Source: Verpa conica
Taxonomy: Eukaryota > Ascomycota > Pezizomycetes > Pezizales > Morchellaceae
NCBI GenBank assembly: GCA_033030425.1
Contig: JAUFSD010000015.1
Span: 1,116,001-1,180,000 of the forward strand
Length of the DNA stretch: 64,000 nucleotides
Direction of reading: 5' to 3'
Shown: piece by piece, positions 57,055 through 64,000 of the stretch
How the letters are laid out: the number at the start of each line of letters is the position of its first letter
How positions within the stretch are numbered: position 1 is the stretch's first letter
The notes under the pieces: generated by a model
Databases searched by the model: none
The model's input: the letters and a program-made list of their open reading frames with translations, nothing else
What the model was told of the DNA's origin: nothing
Program-made: the position numbers and the translations under genes

Positions 57055-58050
57055 ATGCGTACTCCTGTGAATCTCTGGCTCCCACCGCCTGAGCCACCAA
57101 TTCCTGATGAAAGCTACTGGGCACCACCCGTTCCAAGTTGCCCTCCCCATAAGTGTCCGTTTAAGTATAAAACCCACCTACTCATCAATTAATTCACTAT
57201 TCTAATAGTATTATAGGTGTGTGTCGCTCCTGAAGGAGCTGCCATCCGACGTTCACTGGTTTTGTAACAAGAGGGAAGAACCTGACGATGACGGCCTCCA
57301 AGCACCCTGCGTGATAGAACTTAGTGCCAGGAAGGAGGCTGCTATGTGGGCATTGCTCCTTTTTGGATGGCAAAGTATGGCTATTACTAGGGAATTCGGA
57401 TACCTTCTAGAAGACCAACTATCGCAGTGCTATACTTGCGTTGACAAATACTATGAGCTCGTAAAGATACTCCTGGCTCACCTTGAGAAGTAATCATGGC
57501 CCTTCATCTTTATAGAGTGACTATATACTTACTAACTTTTCGACAGACTCAATGCCCTAGGCTTTCAGCCTCTCGTTGATATGGAATATTTCCGCTACAG
57601 TCTCCAGAATCACGATATCAATAGAGTCTACCATCAGATGGGGGGCGTCATCTTCGGCAGTATGCTTGGAGGGAGTGGGGGTATCGATGGGCCTGAAAAG
57701 TACACACTTGGGTACAGTGTCGCCCTTTACGAATGCTTTAAAAACCCAGAGCTCCTCAAAGCCGTCTGCAAATTATACTCCACGAGTATTTCGCTCACCA
57801 CCAGGATCACTTTTCCAGCCCCAGAGCACCCTGACCATGGGCTAGACGCGTTTTTCGTTTCTAAAGTGGGAAATGTTGTCAATACAGTCAAAGGGTTCCT
57901 CACTCGGTTTGTAAGTTTGATCTATCTCTCCATGTTTTCACTTGGCATATTTCTATTCTCGCAGACAGCTTACTGACTTTGATATAGTGGTATGGAGACC
58001 TGTCGGAGATCCAAGAACCCTCAGGCTCCCATGTGACAACCACTCGTTAA
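57055..58050 (+). CDS. Sen1 N-terminal-domain-like protein, no helicase (269 aa)
   Basis: Four exons: 57055-57164, 57217-57489, 57547-57910, 57988-58050, with introns of 52, 57 and 77 bp (GTATAA, GTAATC, GTAAGT donors; TTACTAAC branch in intron 2). The frame closes. Residues 44-130 carry ELPSDVHWFCNKREEPDDD, then an Ala-rich helix to LLLFGW (83-88), then CYTCV (108-112) and KYYELVKILLAHLEKL. This order (HWFC, FGW, CxxCV..Y, L..L) resembles the N-terminal helical domain of the Sen1 RNA/DNA helicase. Sen1 is about 2000 aa, so this is only a fragment-sized relative with no ATPase motifs. It may be a captured gene piece or an independent small protein. The last exon's acceptor (GATATAG) was preferred over one giving an earlier stop. 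Confidence 0.62.
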
Positions 58051-58497
58051 TTAAAACCCCCACAACAAAACGCATACGGTGATAAGATACAGTATGGGGT
58101 ATTTGATGTTAAGGGGACTGAAGTACCGGGGGTAATGAAGAGGTTATTACAGTGCTTGATTGATGGAATGATTCATGGGACTCTTAGTTTCCCGATAATA
58201 AGGTGTCTAAGGCCTAGGCCGATATAATTAAGAAGTTAGATATCAAACCCGGTAGATGGATATCTTGTATTGTACTATATCCTTCATATTAATTGTCTTT
58301 AAATACAGATCCCTTAGCTATCTATCGTAGAAAACAAATTCTAATGGTCCCTGTATCTATATACATCATACTAGTAACGCAGAAAGTTAGACAAGTAATC
58401 ATAGGGATTTGACCAGAAAATTAAACTAATCATGTAATTTTAACGAATACCCACCTTGTTAATTTTTCTCCATCCGTAATTCGAATGTACTTGTTGT
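58051..58497. other. Gene-less stretch
   Basis: AT-rich 3' flank. Nothing recognised. Confidence 0.4.
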
Positions 58498-58860
58498 TTA
58501 CCGCTCAAAATCGCCAAACTGACGTAGATCCTCACTGTTGATGAAGCTGATCCAGTCGCCCTGGTAACCATCCACTTGTTCTCTTTGCCCAGCCTGCCCA
58601 CCTAAAAATCCCGCACCAGGAGCTAACTAGGGTCCCCCATCTGTACTGGCTAGAAACCAATACTCTCTAGGTAGTATGGCTACGATATAGAAGGGATACA
58701 TATCGTCTCGAAGGCTAGGGTGTAATGCCAGATCAATTCCCCATATCCCTTGGTACCAGCACGACAAAATCAAGAGCAACCTGCAAAGGGGGCTCTATAG
58801 TGGCCAACCATCTCATCCAAAGGCGCTTATCCAACCCACGCTGTTTATGTTGATGGAAAC
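58498..58860 (-). pseudogene. Decayed minus-strand protein remnant
   Basis: Reading on the minus strand, protein-like text such as HPSLRDDMYPFYIVAILPRE, GGQAGQREQVDGYQGDWISF and INSEDLRQFGDFER ends at a TAA (58498-58500). It is broken by several in-frame stops upstream. The continuous C-terminus over about 35 residues suggests the 3' exon of a gene whose 5' part has decayed. Family unknown. Confidence 0.4.
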
Positions 58861-59837
58861 GTTAACGAAAATAGCTGCTCGGGAGGCTGCGTCTAGGAGA
58901 CATCTATGGTGTTAGAGACTTCTATCAGTCATGGTGATACTCTGGCCAGCTAGAGTTTCCTCATACTTTTAAGGCCGGGATACACATACCAGAGACCCTG
59001 CCAACGTTGATTGAAGTCTGGTCAACACTAGTAGTATCTACCCTAGAGTCTATTACATTTCCTCAGTCAACGTCGCCTACAATCTCTATATCTAGATCCT
59101 CAAGAGGAGAGAGAGTGAACTTAAATTACATGTGGATTCGTGTGTAATTTCTGACTCTTCTGACATTAAGGAGAAATACTACGTGTGAATGGGTGGTGGG
59201 AAGCAGTAAAAATTAGTGAAGACAACGTACAATGCTGCTATATGGTGCTGGTTTCAGCAAGGCGGTGGTGGATATTATTATACAATATCTACTTCGTCAG
59301 TGAGCTCATGATTATTTACGGAGAGGTATCTGTACTAGTGCTCCTTCATAGACCAAGCACGTCATGCCTGCTGAGCTGCTTCTGGCTGTCTGTTGTCCCT
59401 TCATGTTATCCCATCAACCAGATTTGTGGTGACTGAACCTCCTGCTTGGCAGTGGGTCCTGATTCATATATAAGCAGGATGATTTCCTGTTTACTTACGG
59501 CTTCCCCCACAAAAAACCACATACGAGCTGTAAGAGTCAACAGCTGAAAAAGAGCCAACATAATCATAGGTACGTACAATTACATTCGTAACGATAGATC
59601 TCTCTCACATCTTTCCATCAAGACTTCACTGTATTTCATCCCCTTCGCCATCAAACTTCATCCCAAGCAAAAGCCCTTCATAGCTGACACTGAATTATCT
59701 ACAGCTCTCCAACAGCTAAAGCATCCTTTACCACCAACCCCATCTAGACTTCCATCAACTGTAAGGTATCTATATCTCTATATCTAACTCAATCATCGCT
59801 CATTGTACTCACTATCCATAGATCTGCCAACAATATC
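58861..59837. other. Gene-less stretch upstream of the orphan ORF
   Basis: An 83-codon frame at 59185-59436 starts without ATG and has no domain. The last 250 bp are CT-rich and probably the promoter and leader of the next gene. Confidence 0.4.
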
Positions 59838-60842
59838 ATGTCTAGCGTCAAGAAGAATCAAAACAAAGCAGTGAAGTGCATCAACAATGGCCGACCCAAA
59901 GTTGGAAATGCAATTTCTCAGGCACGTGCCTTCCTAGAAACGGCGTTTCCCAGAAACCTCCCCGTCCCAGTTATCTTTATTCAAACCGAAAAGGCACTCA
60001 AAGCAGCGGAGACAATGTTGGGTGATTCGAAGCTTCGCGAGCTCCGGTCCTTTTGCAAAGAGGTCACAACCTCTACTTACTTTGCCAATTCTTGGAACAT
60101 CAGAGATAAAGCGCGATTTTTTAACATCTACGCCATGGCGTTTCACAACGCTACTACTGCTGAGCTCATCACTCAAAAGAACTATGTCTTCAAGGTTAGG
60201 AAGGACCTCTTTGTCAAGTACGATTTTAGGTACGGGGGGAATCCCGCCAGCCCAATTCAGGTCAGCGAGCTCAGTATTCTGGGTTACCCGCTTGGGCAGT
60301 TTTCGTTCCAACTACCCGCTATCTTCATCAACTCTCATAGTCTTCGTAGTCCAGGGGGTAGCCTCTCCCTGAAGGTGTCTGTCAGAATGACAGACCTCAT
60401 CTCCTTCTGCACCCTCAAAGGGTGGTGCCCAGACGTCTTCTACTTTTATCAATACCTGTCGGGTTATGATGAGGGTTTCACTGTCGAAAAGAACTTCACC
60501 GTCCGCGTAGAGGCCCGCCACTCCAGGATTCTAGAGATTCCATGTGTCGAGGAAAGCCATAGGGAAATGTCTCGCAACAAGGCTGCTTTTGTCTGTCCTG
60601 CCCCTGATCTCAACAACAATGGCAATTACACTGTCGGTAGCGAACACATGTATCGCCGCAACTCGCCCAAACCTATCATGAGGCGTACGATTATATACCA
60701 AGATGGTGCCTATTGGATGATCGTCAAAATGACGTCGATTAAAGGGTATATGGCCGCCTGCAATGCTGGGCCTACAGTTACTAAGAGCGGCATTACTCCT
60801 GGCCCTCTCGTTTCTAGGTTGAGGGCTTACAGTACTCGTTAA
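59838..60842 (+). CDS. Orphan hypothetical protein (334 aa)
   Basis: Single uninterrupted exon, ATG at 59838 (MSSVKKNQNKAVKC). Basic N-terminus, then alternating hydrophobic and polar segments suggesting a beta-rich globular fold (for example YPLGQFSFQLPAIFI, GGSLSLKVSVRMTDLISF, NFTVRVEARHSRILEIP). No signal peptide, membrane segment or known motif. The length without stops and balanced composition make it a real gene. It is intronless, unlike all neighbours, which could mean a retroposed or transferred origin, but nothing in the sequence proves it. Confidence 0.7.
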   Translation: MSSVKKNQNKAVKCINNGRPKVGNAISQARAFLETAFPRNLPVPVIFIQTEKALKAAETMLGDSKLRELRSFCKEVTTSTYFANSWNIRDKARFFNIYAMAFHNATTAELITQKNYVFKVRKDLFVKYDFRYGGNPASPIQVSELSILGYPLGQFSFQLPAIFINSHSLRSPGGSLSLKVSVRMTDLISFCTLKGWCPDVFYFYQYLSGYDEGFTVEKNFTVRVEARHSRILEIPCVEESHREMSRNKAAFVCPAPDLNNNGNYTVGSEHMYRRNSPKPIMRRTIIYQDGAYWMIVKMTSIKGYMAACNAGPTVTKSGITPGPLVSRLRAYSTR

Positions 60843-63116
60843 AACTACTTCGGCACCGAGCCTTCAGAGAGGTAGCTCACAGTAGAGGGTTAAATGCTGG
60901 ACTAGTGGTAGATATGACCATGCTACTGGGTCACATTTGGTACAAGTTTGTTTTAATATGAAAGATAAATAAGATGGAGTTTAATCTGGTAAATCTTGTA
61001 ATCCTTTTTGGTTTGGCTCTGGCTTTGCCTCTACTTTCAAAGATAGTAGATAGAGGTTTTATTACTAGGAAAGTACAAAGGTTTTAATATGGGAAGCTAT
61101 ATCCTTTACAGAATCTAGTAGTTTGGTTGAACGCATGTCGTTGGCTGCTTCAGACTGATATATCTAGGCCTAGTAACTAAGTTATCCGTTGTAATAAAAT
61201 AACAAATATATCCAGATCTAGATTTCTCTAGGCTAGGCCCAATATCTATACATCCGGTCAGGTTCATCTGGTTAAATATTTTAAGTGTTTCTCTAGATAT
61301 TGGTGATTGAATAGAATCTTCCAAAGAGTAATCTTATTAAGAACTCGATCAGCAACGTTTAAGGAACCCATTATAAATGTGCTCTTATCAGATTAGATTG
61401 CATTAGGCCAAGACAAATGCTGAGTGCTAAACCCAAGCCTACTTACCACGCCCTCCAGTACGTTCGCTCTCCATAGACATACCATTATCAATATTTAACA
61501 CCTCATACCCTCCCCACGAGATCCCCATATATCTAGACATAAGTCAATAACCCTAAAATGAACCCCAATCGATAATTAACCAGATACAAAAATTTATCCA
61601 TCATTCCTAGGCTAGGCTGTACTTTTATTCGCACTCTAAGCCTATCCCCCCGCTAACGACAGCTGGATATTAAGCTCCTACTATAACTTTGAACGTCCTC
61701 TGTTAGCAATACTAGGTACCTACGAAAGAGATACAAGTCAATGCTTTTCCTAGCCTACCGCTAGTCCCAAGCACAAATTTTCCAAACCACAACACGGGAA
61801 AGCCCTGGTAGTATATGGCTTCAGTCATCCAACATACACACACGTCCCAAGCTTTTCGATAGGCCTACTACGATACCCCGTTCATACTTAAGTCTATGCA
61901 ACTACCGATATTAGGGTCTACACCTGTGTTTAAGAGTATTCCCACCAAGATCATCACCGAGCTTCGTCCACTACGATAAGGTTTAATCAAAAGTTAAAAC
62001 TACACATGCTAGTCACATACCTCATGAGCAAATTCCCAGTCCCATTAATCCCGTCTTGTACTAGCATGGCTGATGCTAGGATTTATAGCTACGATTTAAG
62101 GGCTTCCGACAAACTATGTTATAGAGACAATTCAGCTATGACAGTCTAACATCCTGTCCTCGACGGGCTCATCTCCCTCCTATATAGTCTAGAGAACAGT
62201 TGAAATCCTGTTCCTTAGCACGATACCCTACTTTCCACTCTTCCCAATGATTTGCCGAGTTTATCTTCGCACTCCCTGGGTTCTGTGTCCTCCTCAGTCT
62301 TGCGAGTTCTCTCCAACCCTACTCCCACGTGGCTCACGTCTGTTCTAAGCCTCTGTTCTAGCTATTACCGATAGAGCTTTAGGTGCTTCGTTTTATTTGT
62401 ATTTCTTTAACAAGGAGTGTGTATGTCCGAAATATGTGCCTGGTACTAGAGAAACTCATGAAGCTGTAGAAGCTATTGATAGCGTTAAATTTCCTATTTC
62501 CTAAACATCCATACTATGTACATACATAACGCGCTCGAGTGTTAGAAACAATAGCTGGTAGCAAGGGTGTAGGGTAAGAAGAGCTCTAAAGGAGAGCGTT
62601 GAAATTGAATCCTACCGGGTCGAAAATCAATAGGACGTTCCTATCACATATTGGCAAGTCCTGTGACTCAGAAGAACTGATACCGTGCAAAGCTTTACAC
62701 TTCATATCCAAGAACTCCCAATAGTTAGACCGAGATCGCAGAATTCCTGTTACTTGAACCTCCCCCCTATATCTCCCCCGCGAACACCTACATAAATCAT
62801 ACCATACTCTACAAGCACCTGATTTTTCACAGAGAGTACGTACTCTTATTCGTGTATTGCTATATCAAAAATAGAATTGGACCCTTGTGCTTTCCATGCA
62901 TACTATTTTCCCTAAGCAACGTACTAGTGAGCTATAAATAGGACTCCCCCTCCTCTTATTCTCAATCGTCACTAGCTTGATCGTGTTCAATTCTTGATCT
63001 ACTCCGCTGGAGTAATTAATTACAATCACATACGTTCATATCACTTCCTGGCGGGTTTTAATTTTATCACCTCAGCTAGCCGACCACCAACCTCACACTT
63101 ATACCATAGGACAAGA
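60843..63116. other. Gene-less stretch
   Basis: AT-rich. Only a 69-codon minus-strand frame (61115-61324) without a domain. Nothing else recognised. Confidence 0.45.
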
Positions 63117-63430
63117 ATGTGTACTCATATCATAACCTACTATGACGTGTGCGGTGAGCTAGCCACAGTTTCTATCGTTTCTTAGGGATATTTCTATTCA
63201 ATAAAGAAACCCGAAATACTAAAGAACTTACCTGACGATTATAACCGAACATAGGGCATAGCCGAACTTTGGTTACTATCTGCACAGAATATTTCGAACG
63301 CCATGGTCCTAACTTGGTGCCTTGCCCAACCATCACTTATGATACAGCAATCAAGTCTGGAATTTGTAAACGTAAGGAGAGAGATCTTGACCACCCCGAT
63401 ATATATGCAAATTATAACTTCGAGATCTGA
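63117..63430 (+). CDS. Small Cys/His-rich protein (70 aa)
   Basis: Exon 1 63117-63153 (MCTHIITYYDVC + G) and exon 2 63255-63430, across a 101-bp intron (GTGAGC donor, CCTGACG branch, CATAG acceptor). The join gives YDVCGHSRTLVTICTEYFER and then HGPNLVPCPTITYD, with Cys spaced as in small fungal proteins that begin MC....Y.CGH. The CGH-x7-C-x12-C pattern and a later GICKRKE suggest zinc binding. Neither exon alone looks like a gene, but the splice signals, phase and motif agree. No signal peptide. Function unknown. Confidence 0.7.
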
Positions 63431-64000
63431 CTCTCCCATGTTGTACTCTACAGTTAAAGATTGCAGATACACGAAAGCGGGAGGCACTATCATTTAGCCG
63501 TCTTCTTTCTCTAATTTCCTATCAAGTATCTTAATTACTCTCAATCTTACTTTTTAGTCATTCCATTTGTTCTACAGGGGCTACCGGGACTAGTACTATT
63601 ACCGTATTCACTTCTTTATTTACCAAGCCCCTTCCAATAATACTTCCAGTACCCTCCTTTACGGGTACTTACAAGTCGTGGCCTCTTCTTATAATCATTT
63701 TTCTCTCGTCGGACCCATGTAGTCTAGTTATTTAATTCTGCGGCCAACAGAATAATTCAAAGAACGGCTAGTTCTGTTTAATAGAGCTACTTTATTATAG
63801 TCGAAGAACGAACCCTTTAATATGCCATAATTTGACCAACTAAAGTGACGCTACCAGATGTGTTAGTGCCCTTAATCCCTCATAGCACTTAGGCAGGTCT
63901 CGAAAACAAAACCTCCTAACACCATCTTTCTCTCCAGAATACATCCTAAATGCAAAAACGGCCTATAATTTGATCTAGTGAACCACGTATATTACTCAGG
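63431..64000. other. Gene-less right end
   Basis: AT-rich sequence to the window edge. Nothing recognised. Confidence 0.4.

Noticed and set aside
1..64000. CRISPR arrays, operons, bacterial promoters, rRNA genes
   Set aside because: The window is eukaryotic; no regularly spaced repeats or rRNA-like sequence were seen.

Overview
The window is eukaryotic DNA from a filamentous ascomycete. The evidence is short spliceosomal introns (about 47-101 bp, GT..AG, often with a CTRAC-like branch site), intron-containing nuclear tRNA genes, no operons, and fungal families: a hydrophobin-like secreted protein, a CYSTM protein, a fungal VWA protein, a DJ-1/Hsp31-like protein and a six-bladed fucose-lectin of the Aleuria (AAL) type. 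The lectin, the low gene density and the many decayed repeats suggest a Pezizomycete (cup fungus, morel or truffle relative). That placement is an inference.

Layout. 0.9-3.2 kb: ankyrin-repeat protein. 4.6 kb: decayed hAT-type MITE. 5.2-5.6 kb: hydrophobin-like gene (minus). 5.8-7.8 kb: young 5'-truncated LINE with a 17-bp target-site duplication. 8.8 and 11.4 kb: two intron-bearing tRNA-Leu genes, with a DJ-1-family gene (9.6-10.6 kb) and an 84-bp stub of the same LINE family between them. 12-19 kb: poorly supported ORFs and decayed retroelement-like sequence. 20.7-24.2 kb: large VWA protein; 25 kb: tRNA-Ala; 26-27.7 kb: disordered protein (minus). 31.1 kb: tRNA-Arg. 31.8-32.6 kb: catalytically dead E2 (UEV-like). 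33.0-33.5 kb: small Ser/Arg-rich protein. 35.1-36.1 kb: lectin. 36-41.5 kb: gene desert with GC-rich CTCGAG repeats and hairpins. 41.6-42.9 kb: five-exon nuclease-like gene. 44.3-44.8 kb: CYSTM protein. 47-47.8 kb: collagen-like protein.

The most unusual block is 51.2-60.8 kb. Two tandem Ser/Thr kinase paralogues share identical exon lengths for exons 1-5. The upstream region of the second kinase (about 53.5-53.9 kb) occurs again at 56.26-56.8 kb, where it lies in front of a different gene, a short protein resembling only the N-terminal domain of the Sen1 helicase. That second copy carries a 130-bp hAT-type MITE with a perfect 8-bp duplication, and the first copy preserves the empty site. Kinase 2 has lost its conserved C-terminal tail through two consecutive in-frame stops. 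A pseudogene remnant and an orphan 334-aa ORF follow. At 63.1 kb a 70-aa Cys/His-rich protein appears only after removal of a 101-bp intron.

Most multi-exon models here were rebuilt by hand from splice signals, reading phase and family motifs, with no transcript or database support. Exon phases close in frame in every model given with multiple exons. Starts of single-ORF hypotheticals are uncertain.
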